Below, one piece after another: positions 50,829 through 59,593 of a DNA stretch of 64,000 nt (its first letter is position 1; each line of letters starts with the position of its first letter). The notes under the pieces are model-generated. The model saw nothing but the letters and a program-made list of their open reading frames with translations. It was not told the origin of the DNA and made no database searches. The DNA lies in NCBI GenBank assembly GCA_035652095.1, contig DASREM010000055.1, forward strand, positions 186,001-250,000, written 5' to 3'. Source of the DNA: DASREM01 sp035652095 (GTDB taxonomy: Bacteria > Acidobacteriota > Terriglobia > Terriglobales > Acidobacteriaceae). The translations under genes were made by a program, and so were the position numbers.

Positions 50829-51224
50829 AGTATTTCTCTCCTACCTGGCGATTGCCTTACGCATAAACACTATCCCGAGCGGGAAGTTGCGTCAAAAATG
50901 AGCGGGGCACAGCGAATGCGTCCTGTGGGAGCACCTTTTAAAGTTGAGCACTATGCGGCCCAGTACTTCCCAGAGCCATTGGGCTCTTAACTTTTGGAGG
51001 ACGGAATTTCTTTTTTCCCATAGAGAAACCCTTCCGGTTAGCTTTTGTGCTCTGAAAAACGTCGTTTCTTCGGTCAAAAAAGTCTGGCGGATCATGGAAC
51101 TCGGAATATAATTCGCCGGCCTGCTCGGGGTTCAGAATCGAATCCTTTGCACTCTCTGTGGCTGTGGGCACGGCATTTCCCCTGGCCTCCTAATTCAAAA
51201 AGCAACCACGCGAGGACAAACTAA
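50829..51224. other. 396-base intergenic region, divergent spacer
   Basis: Separates two genes reading outward. The open frames on the minus strand (50892-51171) have no ribosome site or recognisable product. No clear promoter was seen. Confidence 0.4.
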
Positions 51225-52658
51225 ATGAAGCTGTCTCTGAGGTTCGTGTTCTCTCTCCTCATTCTGCTGGCCGTGTCGGGGCTCACCTTCGGGCAAACCT
51301 GGACTCCCCTGACACACCAGCCGACCTTCAACGCCAGCACGCCCCTGTTGCTCACCGACGGAACAGTCTTTGTCCAGGTTTATGGTAAGGGTGGATGGTG
51401 GAAATTGACGCCGGATATCAATGGCAGCTACCTGAATGGAACCTGGTCGCAGCAGGCCACCATGCCTTCCGGGTACGGACCGCTTTACTACGGCTCCGCG
51501 GTGCTGCGCGACGGCCGCGTCATCGTTGAAGGCGGCGAGTACAACTTCCTGCAGCAAGTGGAAACGAATAAGGGCGCGATTTACGATCCGGTCGCGAATA
51601 CCTGGACGTCGGTGAATCCGCCCAGCGGATGGGGCAGCATTGGCGATGGTCCCAGCGTGGTGCTTGCCAATGGCACCTACATGCAGGGAGATGCGCTCAG
51701 CAGCCGAGAGGCATTGCTCAACGCATCCACACTGACCTGGACCACGACCGGAACTGGCAAGGCCGATTCGAATTCCGAAGAGGGATGGAATTTGTTACCG
51801 AGCGGGATGGTGCTCACCATCGACGCCAACAACAACACGACGAAGGCAGAAAAATACTCCCCGGCAACCGGAAGCTGGTCAAGTGCGGGAGACACCGGTG
51901 TGGTGCTGGTCGATCCAGGCTCGCATGAGATCGGTCCGGCAGTTCTGCGGCCGGATGGGACTCTGCTGGCAACGGGAGCCACCGGTCATAACGCGATCTT
52001 CAACACGGTGACCCGAACCTGGTCGGCCGCGCCGGACTTCCCAAAGAACGGCTCACAGCAACTGGACATCGCGGACGGGCCAGCCTCGCTTCTGCCAAAC
52101 GGAAACGTGCTGTGTGCCACCAGTCCCGGAGTCTTCGCGCCCGGTACGCAATTCTTCGAGTGGGATGGAAGCAGCTTCATTCCCGAGCCGGCGACTCCAA
52201 ATTCAGCGAACAAGTCGTCGTATGAAGGACGCATGCTGCTGCTTCCCACCGGACAGGTGATCTTCACGGATGCGACCAAGGACGTGGAGATATACTCGCC
52301 CATCGGCAGCCCCAATCCGGCGTGGGCACCCACCATTACCAGCGCTCCAACCTCGGTCACGCGCGGGATGACCTATCAGGTGAAGGGCACGCAGTTCAAT
52401 GGACTCTCGCAGGCGGAAGGTTACGGAGACGACTCGGCCGCGGCCACAAACTATCCGCTGGTTCGAATCACCAATCAGGCCACTGGTCACGTGTTCTATG
52501 CGCGAACCCACAATCACAGCAGCATGGGGGTGGCGACAGGAACGCGTCCGGTGTCCACGCAATTCGATGTGCCCGTGGGGGCGGAGACCGGAGCCAGCAA
52601 TCTGGAAGTGGTCGCCAACGGCATCGCTTCCGTTCCGGTCACGGTCACCGTTCAATAA
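51225..52658 (+). CDS. Secreted kelch-like beta-propeller protein with Ig-like C-terminal domain
   Basis: A 477-residue exported protein. Signal peptide ends near residue 23 (S-G-L-T-F-G-Q). Residues 25-365 contain kelch-type units (L-L-L-T-D-G-T-V-F-V, V-L-R-D-G-R-V-I-V-E-G-G, Y-D-P-V-A-N-T-W-T, V-L-R-P-D-G-T-L-L-A-T-G). The C-terminal 110 residues form an Ig-like domain beginning A-P-T-I-T-S-A-P-T. This is the layout of galactose-oxidase/glyoxal-oxidase homologues, but the Tyr-Cys cofactor is not evident, so it may be non-enzymatic. GAGGA precedes the ATG. A good terminator follows. Confidence 0.85.
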   Translation: MKLSLRFVFSLLILLAVSGLTFGQTWTPLTHQPTFNASTPLLLTDGTVFVQVYGKGGWWKLTPDINGSYLNGTWSQQATMPSGYGPLYYGSAVLRDGRVIVEGGEYNFLQQVETNKGAIYDPVANTWTSVNPPSGWGSIGDGPSVVLANGTYMQGDALSSREALLNASTLTWTTTGTGKADSNSEEGWNLLPSGMVLTIDANNNTTKAEKYSPATGSWSSAGDTGVVLVDPGSHEIGPAVLRPDGTLLATGATGHNAIFNTVTRTWSAAPDFPKNGSQQLDIADGPASLLPNGNVLCATSPGVFAPGTQFFEWDGSSFIPEPATPNSANKSSYEGRMLLLPTGQVIFTDATKDVEIYSPIGSPNPAWAPTITSAPTSVTRGMTYQVKGTQFNGLSQAEGYGDDSAAATNYPLVRITNQATGHVFYARTHNHSSMGVATGTRPVSTQFDVPVGAETGASNLEVVANGIASVPVTVTVQ

Positions 52659-52672
52659 TTTGAACTTCCAAT

Positions 52673-52697
52673 CCCACCCTTGACGGGGTGGGTTTTC
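52673..52697 (+). terminator. Rho-independent terminator after the kelch gene
   Basis: CCCACCC (52673-52679), loop TTGACG, GGGTGGG (52686-52692), then TTTTCTTTT. It lies 15 bases after the stop. Confidence 0.9.
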
Positions 52698-52889
52698 TTT
52701 TGGTGAGCAAAGAACAACCCGCCGGGTTGTGGGCCCGACGGGTGTGGATTGGTATTCAAACGTTGCTGAAGTGAAGGACAGAATAGGGGGACGGTACCGG
52801 GATCGCAAGATCGCGAGAGAAGATTTTGCAAAAAATTTACAAATGGCTTACCCAGCTCCTACGAATGATTAAGTAAGAAGGGTAGGATT

Positions 52890-54956
52890 TTATTGAGCTT
52901 GCATGCGCAGCTCTCGTTGCTTTTTTAGTTGGGCAAAGATGTAGCGATGCCGGGCCGCCTTGTCTGTGCTGCCGCCCGGGTGTGAATACAATGCGGCCAA
53001 CCAGCGGTGAGCCGCGAGCAGTCCGGGTAACATGCTGAGCGCGGTTTCAAAGGCCAGGATGGCGCGTTCGCGATGTCCCAGCCGCGCCAAGGCGACTCCA
53101 AGATAGAAGTGTCCCTGGGGCAGGAAGTGTTGCAGACCGACCGCGATCAGGGCCTCTTCGGCCGCTTCCTCGTTGCGCCGTTGCCGTAACCGGACCATGG
53201 CCAGACCGAGGTGTGCTTCCGGGCTGTCGCCATCGATTTCAACGGCCTGCTGGAAGGCGCGCTCCGCATCGGAGACGAGTTTTTTTCGCAGGTAGGTTTC
53301 TCCAATCCGCAGGTGTAGATCAGGGAGTCGCGGATCGGAGGCTTCAGCCTTCAGAAGATGGCGCAACGCGGAGTCCATGTCTCCATCTTCAAAATGGATG
53401 ATTCCCAGGAGCAGGTCGGCCCAGGGACGCGGCTTGGGCGGTTCGCCGGTTGTCGGCTGCGTCTCGGCTTCCACAGCTTTTTTCTTGGGAGGCGTTGCGA
53501 TCAGCATCTCGAGAATCCGCCTTGCGTCATTGCGCCGCCCCATCGCCAGGTAACACTGCGCAAGGTGCTGCTGAAAGCGGGCTTCCTCGGGCCACTTTTT
53601 CGCAAGATCGTCGAGCAGTTCCAGGGCAGTCTGGTAATTGCGCGCGTCGAGGTGAACGCGGGCGAGATTATAGTGCTGCTCGCGCACGGCGATCTCCATT
53701 GCCTTCGCCTGGTTCTCGCTGGGCTCCTGAATGTAGCCGAGGGCAACAAACTGTTTCAGGACCGCCTGCGCCGCGGCCGGATCCATGCGCAGATCGGCAG
53801 CATGCATTCCGCATTCCCCAGGTTCAGTTTCCCAACTCGGAATGCGCGCAATCTCCGGAGGCTGCTGGAACGCCTGCACCAGAACGCGACCGTCCATATC
53901 ATTGGCGATCGGCAATCCGAACAGGGTGAGGATGGTCGGAGTGACGTCCAGCAGGGTCGCTCCATAAATACGTTCGTCCTGCTGAATGTGCGGCCCCTTC
54001 ATGCAGAAAATTCCGAAAGGACGATGCTGCACGGCCGGGCCGGCGGGCTCAGCCGGAATTCCCCGAGGACGCAAGTGATCGGAGTGGAAGCCGTGATCGG
54101 AGACCAGAATTACGGTGGCTTCGGGTCCGGCAAGGTCAAGCAACGTCTGCAGCATCATGTCGTGAAAGCGATACGCGCCATTCACTACACCCTTGTAGAT
54201 TTCGAACTTATGTTCGGGAATGCCGTCCATGCGCGGCGGATGAAAGTGCATGAAGCCGTGGCAGAAGTGATCAATGGCGTTGTAGTAGACCGCAAGAAAA
54301 TCCCAAGGCTGGTTTTGCAGGATCCAGGTGGCGGCGTTGTGAATAGAACAGTTCTCAGCAAGGATCTTGGCGAATGATTGCAGGCCCTTATCTTTCTCCT
54401 GGTCGATTTCAGCAGCCCGCGGAATCCAGGGCAGAATGGCTGCCTCGGTGAGTTCCTGGGGATGCATGCGGAGCGAGGCGAAGGTTTCGCGCATGCTCTC
54501 CGGGTGGATCGTGCCTGGAGGAAGCGGCCAGGGCTCGCCCAGCGGAGCCGAAGCGTAGGGATACAGGTCGGAAACCGAGATGCCGTTGATCGGCTCTGCG
54601 GGATGACCTGCAAACCAGCCCAGAACGTGGGTTTTGTAGCCGCGCTGGGTGAGGATGTTCCAGATCGCTTTCACCTTTCGCGAGGTGCTGGTCACCGGAC
54701 GCACACCACCGTTCTGAGGGTCAGGTTCCATGAAGCCATGGATACCGTGTTTGTCAGCACGTTTACCTGTGGCGATCGAGTTCCACAGCATGGGAGAAAG
54801 AATGGGGCGCAAGGTTGCGAGATTGCCGATCACCCCATGGTTGATGAAGTCATCGAGGGTGGGCATGAGGCCCGCGTCCACCAGCGGGTTGATCAACTTC
54901 CAGTCCGCGGCATCCCAGCCGATGAGGAGAACTTTCTTCGCAAGAGGGGCGGCCAT
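52890..54956 (-). CDS. Alkaline-phosphatase-superfamily phosphodiesterase fused to TPR repeats
   Basis: A 688-residue protein. The N-terminal 400 residues match the nucleotide pyrophosphatase/type I phosphodiesterase fold: metal Asp in L-L-I-G-W-D-A-A-D, catalytic Ser/Thr region in L-R-P-I-L-S-P-M-L-W-N-S-I-A-T-G, then N-A-I-D-H-F-C-H and V-S-D-H-G-F-H-S-D-H with the remaining metal ligands. The last 290 residues are TPR-like (A-L-E-L-L-D-D-L-A-K-K-W-P, A-R-I-L-E-M-L, A-E-R-A-F-Q-Q-A-V-E). No signal peptide. It may modify a phosphodiester in a larger complex; the substrate is unknown. Confidence 0.85.
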   Translation of the reverse strand: MAAPLAKKVLLIGWDAADWKLINPLVDAGLMPTLDDFINHGVIGNLATLRPILSPMLWNSIATGKRADKHGIHGFMEPDPQNGGVRPVTSTSRKVKAIWNILTQRGYKTHVLGWFAGHPAEPINGISVSDLYPYASAPLGEPWPLPPGTIHPESMRETFASLRMHPQELTEAAILPWIPRAAEIDQEKDKGLQSFAKILAENCSIHNAATWILQNQPWDFLAVYYNAIDHFCHGFMHFHPPRMDGIPEHKFEIYKGVVNGAYRFHDMMLQTLLDLAGPEATVILVSDHGFHSDHLRPRGIPAEPAGPAVQHRPFGIFCMKGPHIQQDERIYGATLLDVTPTILTLFGLPIANDMDGRVLVQAFQQPPEIARIPSWETEPGECGMHAADLRMDPAAAQAVLKQFVALGYIQEPSENQAKAMEIAVREQHYNLARVHLDARNYQTALELLDDLAKKWPEEARFQQHLAQCYLAMGRRNDARRILEMLIATPPKKKAVEAETQPTTGEPPKPRPWADLLLGIIHFEDGDMDSALRHLLKAEASDPRLPDLHLRIGETYLRKKLVSDAERAFQQAVEIDGDSPEAHLGLAMVRLRQRRNEEAAEEALIAVGLQHFLPQGHFYLGVALARLGHRERAILAFETALSMLPGLLAAHRWLAALYSHPGGSTDKAARHRYIFAQLKKQRELRMQAQ

Positions 54957-55142
54957 CTGAATTCACCTGCTTGGGGGAGTACAGGGAGAAGGGCAGCAGT
55001 CTACTACATTTCCTCGTCACCCCAAATTCCCAATCGAGATCGGGCAGAGATGGAACGGAGTAGACATACTCTTAATGCAATCTGGAAATTTGATGGGTGG
55101 CCGTGTAAAGTACTCTTCGATACCTTTCCCTCGCCCTTCGGG

Positions 55143-56771
55143 ATGTTCATGAGAATCGTTTTCCTTCTGCTTACCGCTGTCCTCTTGACCAGAAATGTCT
55201 ATGCACAGGGCAACGGAGTCGCGCAAACGCAGTGCTCAATTGCCGGAACTGTGACCGATTCCTCGAGCGGACAAGTAATCAAGGGAGCGGAAGTGATCGC
55301 ACGGACCGCGGGGCCGAGGATGGGGCTTCCCCTGCGCCCGGTTTCGGGTACCAGCGACGTCAAAGGAGAATTTTCCATCGACAGGCTGGATTGCGGCCGC
55401 TACGTCGTGCGCGCCTTTCATGATGGTTACATCACCAACGGGCCGCCGACCGTTCTGACACTGTCTCCCGGACAGCGCGTGGAAAACGTCGTAGTTCTCC
55501 TTACTCCCGGAGGCGTTGTCAGTGGCCACGTGACCGATGAGGCGGGGAAGGGATTTTCGGGCGCATCGGTGGAACTGCTGAAATACTCGTACGGGGCGGG
55601 AAAACGCGATCTCATTGTGGCGTCGAATGCCACGACCAACAAGGCTGGAGAATTTCGCTTTGAAGGCCTGGCTCCGGGCAGGTATTTCTTGCGGGGGAAC
55701 ATCCCATCATCGGGCGTCAAGCCGCCGCGAGACACAAATTCCTACGTTCCAGTTTACTTTCCAAACGCTACCGACCTGGCGCGCGCGTCGGTGCTCGACG
55801 TGAAGCCAGCGCAGGAACTGGCGGGCATGGACCTGGCATTCGTTCCTGTGCGCGGACTTAAAATCTCGGGACAGGTCGTCGACCAAGCCACTTCGGCTCC
55901 ACGGTCCGGCGTACAAGTGACCCTTCTCAGCGACGAGGGCTACACGAACTTTCCCAATGGACAGGCTACGACTGACAAGGCAGGGCACTTTGAGTTTTCG
56001 GGCTTGCCAGCCGGGTCGTATGTGGTAGTGGCGCAGCCGGCGAGTGAGCCACTACAGGGCAAAACCTTTTGGGGGCAGGCTGCGGTGATGATGGATGACA
56101 CCTCGGTCAGCGATCTGAAAATCATGGTGAGCAACGGCCATACGGTGACCGGGCATATTCGCGCGGATAGCGGACTTAAAGTGGAATTGGGCAAGTTGAG
56201 CGCGACCATCGCATCGCAACAACCCTCGGCGGTAGCGAACTTGTTACCGGAACTGGAGAGCGCGCCAGTTTCTGGCGATGGAACATTTCGCTTCCGCAAC
56301 GTTCCTGAGGGCAGTTATTCTCTGAACTTTTTTCCCTTGCCCTCCGGCACATATCTCCGGTCGTCGGGGAGCACAGACGTGCTCGAAGGCGGGCTCGTCG
56401 TCGGAAGCGGCGGCGTGGCGCCTTTAGATGTCACGATTAGTGCCGCCACGGCAAGCATCGAGGGCAGCGTGCTGAAGGGCGGTTCTCCGGCCGCCGGCGT
56501 AAGCGTGGTCCTGATTCCAGAAGGAAAACGACGCAATCAGGAGGCCAATTACCGCTTCGCGATGACGGATCGACTGGGCCAGTTTTCCCTGCGATCCATT
56601 CCGCCGGGAGACTACAAGTTGTTTGCCTGGGACGGCTTGGAGCGGCGGGAATTCATGAATCCTGATTTCGTGCGGCAGTTCGAGAACCAGGGACGCCCCA
56701 TTCATCTGGACGATGGCAGCAGGGAAAGTGTGCAACTGGAAGCCATCGCGGCCGGAGACAGCGGTCCATAG
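55143..56771 (+). CDS. Exported carboxypeptidase-regulatory-like (SdrD B-like) repeat protein
   Basis: A 542-residue protein. Signal peptide of about 22 residues (I-V-F-L-L-L-T-A-V-L-L-T-R-N-V-Y-A-Q). It then contains about five beta-sandwich units of the carboxypeptidase-regulatory family, each with a G-x-V-x-D/G start and a closing A-G-x-Y/F-x-L-R or P-P-G-x-Y block (I-A-G-T-V-T-D-S-S-S-G, V-S-G-H-V-T-D-E-A-G, I-S-G-Q-V-V-D-Q-A-T, I-E-G-S-V-L-K-G-G). Such proteins are abundant in Acidobacteriota and are exported surface or scaffold proteins. ATG 55143 is used; the open frame upstream overlaps the divergent gene and is a shadow. Confidence 0.85.
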   Translation: MFMRIVFLLLTAVLLTRNVYAQGNGVAQTQCSIAGTVTDSSSGQVIKGAEVIARTAGPRMGLPLRPVSGTSDVKGEFSIDRLDCGRYVVRAFHDGYITNGPPTVLTLSPGQRVENVVVLLTPGGVVSGHVTDEAGKGFSGASVELLKYSYGAGKRDLIVASNATTNKAGEFRFEGLAPGRYFLRGNIPSSGVKPPRDTNSYVPVYFPNATDLARASVLDVKPAQELAGMDLAFVPVRGLKISGQVVDQATSAPRSGVQVTLLSDEGYTNFPNGQATTDKAGHFEFSGLPAGSYVVVAQPASEPLQGKTFWGQAAVMMDDTSVSDLKIMVSNGHTVTGHIRADSGLKVELGKLSATIASQQPSAVANLLPELESAPVSGDGTFRFRNVPEGSYSLNFFPLPSGTYLRSSGSTDVLEGGLVVGSGGVAPLDVTISAATASIEGSVLKGGSPAAGVSVVLIPEGKRRNQEANYRFAMTDRLGQFSLRSIPPGDYKLFAWDGLERREFMNPDFVRQFENQGRPIHLDDGSRESVQLEAIAAGDSGP

Positions 56772-56794
56772 CGGAGACTGCAAAGTTCTGCACC

Positions 56795-56823
56795 TTGACT
56801 GGGTTGTACCACTCACATATAGT
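56795..56823 (+). promoter_or_regulatory. Sigma70-like promoter for the Asp-box gene
   Basis: TTGACT (56795-56800), 17-base spacer, TATAGT (56818-56823): five of six bases match in both boxes. It lies 113 bases before the ATG at 56937. Confidence 0.65.
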
Positions 56824-56936
56824 CCGCACTGCTCGGAATTGTTCAGCAAATCCTTGATGTGAATCCAGAGAGGCTTGCCGCCTGGCTTCACGAACGTGAT
56901 CCGCGTATTCACCAACATCTCAGGAGTAATCTCAGA

Positions 56937-58280
56937 ATGAGGCCAAGCACAAGCCGTATCATTACGCTCCTCCTGGCTGCCGGAATATTTGTTTCCAGCG
57001 CCATCGCCCAAACCAAAACTTACAATACAGTGCCGATGAGGAACTCGCTGTCGTCGTATCAAGTGGAAGATTTCGTCGGATCCATTACGCTCGGCGCAAA
57101 CGTTAACGTGACCAACAAGACTGGGCCGCAAAGCGAAACCAGCGTGGCCACCGACCCGACGAACCCGATGCACATTTTGGAGAGCGTGAACGATCTCACC
57201 ACCACTGCCGCTGTGTACGAATCGTTTGATGGCGGCACCACCTGGGCCAATAGCAACCTGACGACCAATGGCGCCTTCTGCTATGACACCTGGCTGGGAT
57301 TCAACACCAACGGCGACGCCTTTGTCTCGTTCGAATGCTCCGATCAGCGCATTGCTTACAAGCTTGCCGGGCAGACGACCTGGACCGCGACCAAGCTCAC
57401 CAACGCGGGAAGCTTTCCGGATCGCGACATGGTGACCATTGACAATTCGCCGAGCAGCCCATTCTTCGGCAGCGTTTACATCGGCTACGACGACAACGGA
57501 GTGGGTAACGTTCCCTTCGTGCTCTTCTCTCGCGATGGCAAGAGCAACTGGCAACGCAGCGCCGCGATTCCGCACACTAATCCGACGATTGGCGTGAATG
57601 TCTCAACCGGGCCTGACGGATCTGTTTATGCCGCATGGGAGGATTACACCGGGAAGAAATTGCTGTTCTCGAAATCCACCGACGGTGGCGCAACCTTCGG
57701 TCCCGCGGTCACGGTCACGAACTATCGCCTGAATACGACCACGTTTTTCGTGTCCATTCCGCCGCAGAATATCCGCGGTATCCTGCCCTTCCCGATGACT
57801 GCCACCGCCCTGGGTGGGACCCATGCGGGGCGGGTTTACGTCAGCTACACGGATAAAGATGTAACCAACGCCAACACGAATATTTACCTCCGCTTCTCCG
57901 ATGACGGCGGCGCGACGTGGTCGGCTGAAGTCAAGGTGAACGACGACACCACCAATGCTTATCACTTCCACAACCAGATCGCCGTAACGCCCGCGGGCAA
58001 TATTGCGATCAGCTTCTACGACACGCGGCGGGATTCGACCAACAAGAAGACCGATCGCTACATCGCCTTGTCGAACAACGGGGGAGTGAGTTTCAAGCCC
58101 AACCGGCGTATCACCAGTGCTCAGTCCAACGAGACAGTCGGCGGCGCGGATGGCAACCAGTATGGCGACTACCAGGGCATCTACGCTGATCCGACGGGCA
58201 GCTTCAGGATGTCATGGACGGATTCGCGCACCGGAACCAAAAATGAAGATATGTTTGCCGGCGCTGTAATCTTTCCGTAG
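56937..58280 (+). CDS. Exported sialidase-like Asp-box (BNR) propeller protein
   Basis: A 447-residue exported protein: signal peptide of about 24 residues (I-I-T-L-L-L-A-A-G-I-F-V-S-S-A-I-A-Q), then a sialidase-like propeller with Asp-boxes of the form S/D-x-D-G-G-x-T-W (F-D-G-G-T-T-W, S-T-D-G-G-A-T-F and S-D-D-G-G-A-T-W). The catalytic Arg triad and Tyr of true sialidases cannot be confirmed, so a glycan-binding role is as likely as hydrolysis. AGGAG lies ten bases before the ATG; an open frame to 56859 lacks a site. A strong terminator follows. Confidence 0.85.
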   Translation: MRPSTSRIITLLLAAGIFVSSAIAQTKTYNTVPMRNSLSSYQVEDFVGSITLGANVNVTNKTGPQSETSVATDPTNPMHILESVNDLTTTAAVYESFDGGTTWANSNLTTNGAFCYDTWLGFNTNGDAFVSFECSDQRIAYKLAGQTTWTATKLTNAGSFPDRDMVTIDNSPSSPFFGSVYIGYDDNGVGNVPFVLFSRDGKSNWQRSAAIPHTNPTIGVNVSTGPDGSVYAAWEDYTGKKLLFSKSTDGGATFGPAVTVTNYRLNTTTFFVSIPPQNIRGILPFPMTATALGGTHAGRVYVSYTDKDVTNANTNIYLRFSDDGGATWSAEVKVNDDTTNAYHFHNQIAVTPAGNIAISFYDTRRDSTNKKTDRYIALSNNGGVSFKPNRRITSAQSNETVGGADGNQYGDYQGIYADPTGSFRMSWTDSRTGTKNEDMFAGAVIFP

Positions 58281-58302
58281 TCCCGGCCAAGCACAACAAC
58301 CG

Positions 58303-58334
58303 AGCGGCGGAATGAATCATTCCGCCGCTTTTTT
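58303..58334 (+). terminator. Strong rho-independent terminator
   Basis: AGCGGCGGAATGA (58303-58315) is complementary to TCATTCCGCCGCT (58317-58329), with a realistic 11-base stem, and then six T (58329-58334). It ends the Asp-box gene. Confidence 0.9.
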
Positions 58335-58345
58335 GTCTCCGGTCG

Positions 58346-58376
58346 TTGAAAGTTTCGCCGGCCAGGTCTCTATAAT
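58346..58376 (+). promoter_or_regulatory. Sigma70-like promoter for the rhodanese-TlpA pair
   Basis: TTGAAA (58346-58351) and a perfect TATAAT (58371-58376), 19 bases apart, 20 bases before the ATG at 58396. It directly follows the terminator. Confidence 0.6.
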
Positions 58377-58395
58377 CTTGTTGGAAGGTAAACCG

Positions 58396-58860
58396 ATGCG
58401 ACCATTCATCCGGCTGCGCTGGGTATGCTGCAGTTTGCTCTTATTTTGTGCCGGGATCGCGGGCGCAAATCAGGCGAGCCTGATTGCGGACACTGACCTG
58501 ATTCAAGCGGAAGCACTCGCAAAAATCATCCAATCTCCGGGCAGGGACAAGCCGCTGATGTTGCAGGTGGGATCCCGAGTATTGTTTCAACAGGCCCACA
58601 TTCCAGGATCGGAGTACGTCGGCGCCGGCAACACCGACGCCGGCCTGCAAGCTTTGAAGAAGCGAGTGGAGTCCGTCCCAAAGAGCAAATTTATCGTTAT
58701 TTATTGTGGGTGCTGTCCCTGGAACCATTGTCCGAATGTGGAACCGGCCGACAAGACGCTGCGGCAATTAGGCTTCACCAATGTAAAGACACTGTACATC
58801 GGCAATAATTTCGGGATGGACTGGGTGCAGAGGGGTTATCCCACAGCCAAGGGAGATTAA
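58396..58860 (+). CDS. Exported rhodanese-like protein with C-G-C-C-P-W loop
   Basis: A 154-residue exported protein. Signal sequence of about 24 residues (C-C-S-L-L-L-F-C-A-G-I-A-G-A). The rhodanese fold is shown by H-I-P-G-S-E-Y near residue 70 and the loop I-V-I-Y-C-G-C-C-P-W-N-H-C-P-N near residue 105, where the active-site Cys sits. The loop holds three Cys plus a fourth after the His, more than the single catalytic Cys of classical sulfurtransferases. It might transfer sulfur, act in redox or bind metal. GGAAGGTAAACCG precedes the ATG; the frame from 58312 lies within the terminator and was rejected. It is followed immediately by a TlpA-like gene. Confidence 0.85.
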   Translation: MRPFIRLRWVCCSLLLFCAGIAGANQASLIADTDLIQAEALAKIIQSPGRDKPLMLQVGSRVLFQQAHIPGSEYVGAGNTDAGLQALKKRVESVPKSKFIVIYCGCCPWNHCPNVEPADKTLRQLGFTNVKTLYIGNNFGMDWVQRGYPTAKGD

Positions 58861-58902
58861 CGTATCCAACGAAGCGTACGAATTGCTTTACCAATAGCCA
58901 TA

Positions 58903-59418
58903 TTGGCGGCTGCTCTTTTCACGGCTTTGTATTTTGTTAAGTTCCGCCATCGCCATGTGATCTTTCCCGGTGAACATCCTGCGGCTCCCGAATTTACCTT
59001 GACCGATTTGCAGGGCGGCAAGGTTTCCTTGAACTCCTATCGCGGCAAAGTCGTTCTGCTGGATTTCTGGGCCACCTGGTGCGAGCCCTGCCGTGAGGAG
59101 ATCCCGCGTTTCATCGCACTGCAGAATGAATACGGCGCGCAGGGCTTGCAAATTATCGGGATCTCCATGGATGACGATGAGCAGCCGGTGCGCGATTTTT
59201 CCGCTCAGTTCAAGATGAACTATCCGGTGGCAATGGGGAACGCCGAAATCGGTGAACTCTATGGGGGCATTCTCGGCGTCCCCATTGCGTTCATGATTGG
59301 TCGCGATGGACGGATCTATGCCAAGCACGTGGGAGCGACGAATTTTGCAACATTCGAGGACGAAGTGCTCGCTTTGCTGCAGAAGCCGGCGGGTGATTCA
59401 AAGCTAATGGGGCCATAG
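58903..59418 (+). CDS. TlpA/ResA-like membrane-anchored thioredoxin-fold protein
   Basis: A 171-residue protein by the TTG at 58903. The thioredoxin-fold core has the redox motif W-A-T-W-C-E-P-C near residue 60 and the cis-Pro in G-V-P-I-A-F. The first residues are a hydrophobic segment. The frame is open back to the TAA of the rhodanese gene (58858-58860), and the extra codons add R-I-Q-R-S-V-R-I-A-L-P-I-A-I-L, completing a basic-plus-hydrophobic anchor. GGGAGA ends eight bases before an ATC at 58864, so the true start may be that non-canonical codon. It should reduce or oxidise cysteines in the periplasm and may act with the Cys-rich rhodanese. Confidence 0.85.
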   Translation: MAAALFTALYFVKFRHRHVIFPGEHPAAPEFTLTDLQGGKVSLNSYRGKVVLLDFWATWCEPCREEIPRFIALQNEYGAQGLQIIGISMDDDEQPVRDFSAQFKMNYPVAMGNAEIGELYGGILGVPIAFMIGRDGRIYAKHVGATNFATFEDEVLALLQKPAGDSKLMGP

Positions 59419-59518
59419 CATGTTAGCGCGCGCCGCTTTGATCATAGAACGGTGAGCCGGCATTTAGGCACGCGTACTTGGAGCCCAAACTTACTTAGTG
59501 ACAGAAGAGATGCGAGGG

Positions 59519-59568
59519 AGCCCTCGGATGTTAGGAGGTCAGGAAGCCCACGGTTGGGTCCGAGGGCT
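59519..59568. terminator. Inverted repeats between convergent genes
   Basis: AGCCCTCGGA (59519-59528) is complementary to TCCGAGGGCT (59559-59568). A second, competing helix pairs GAAGCCC (59543-59549) with GGGCTTC (59564-59570). It may terminate both genes, but no T tract of note follows on either strand. Confidence 0.5.
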
Positions 59569-59593
59569 TCTCTAGCCTTGCGTTTGCTGAGAA

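Noticed and set aside
54378..55142. Upstream extension of the carboxypeptidase-regulatory gene
   Set aside because: This part overlaps the opposite-strand phosphodiesterase gene and has no domain. The signal peptide begins at 55143.
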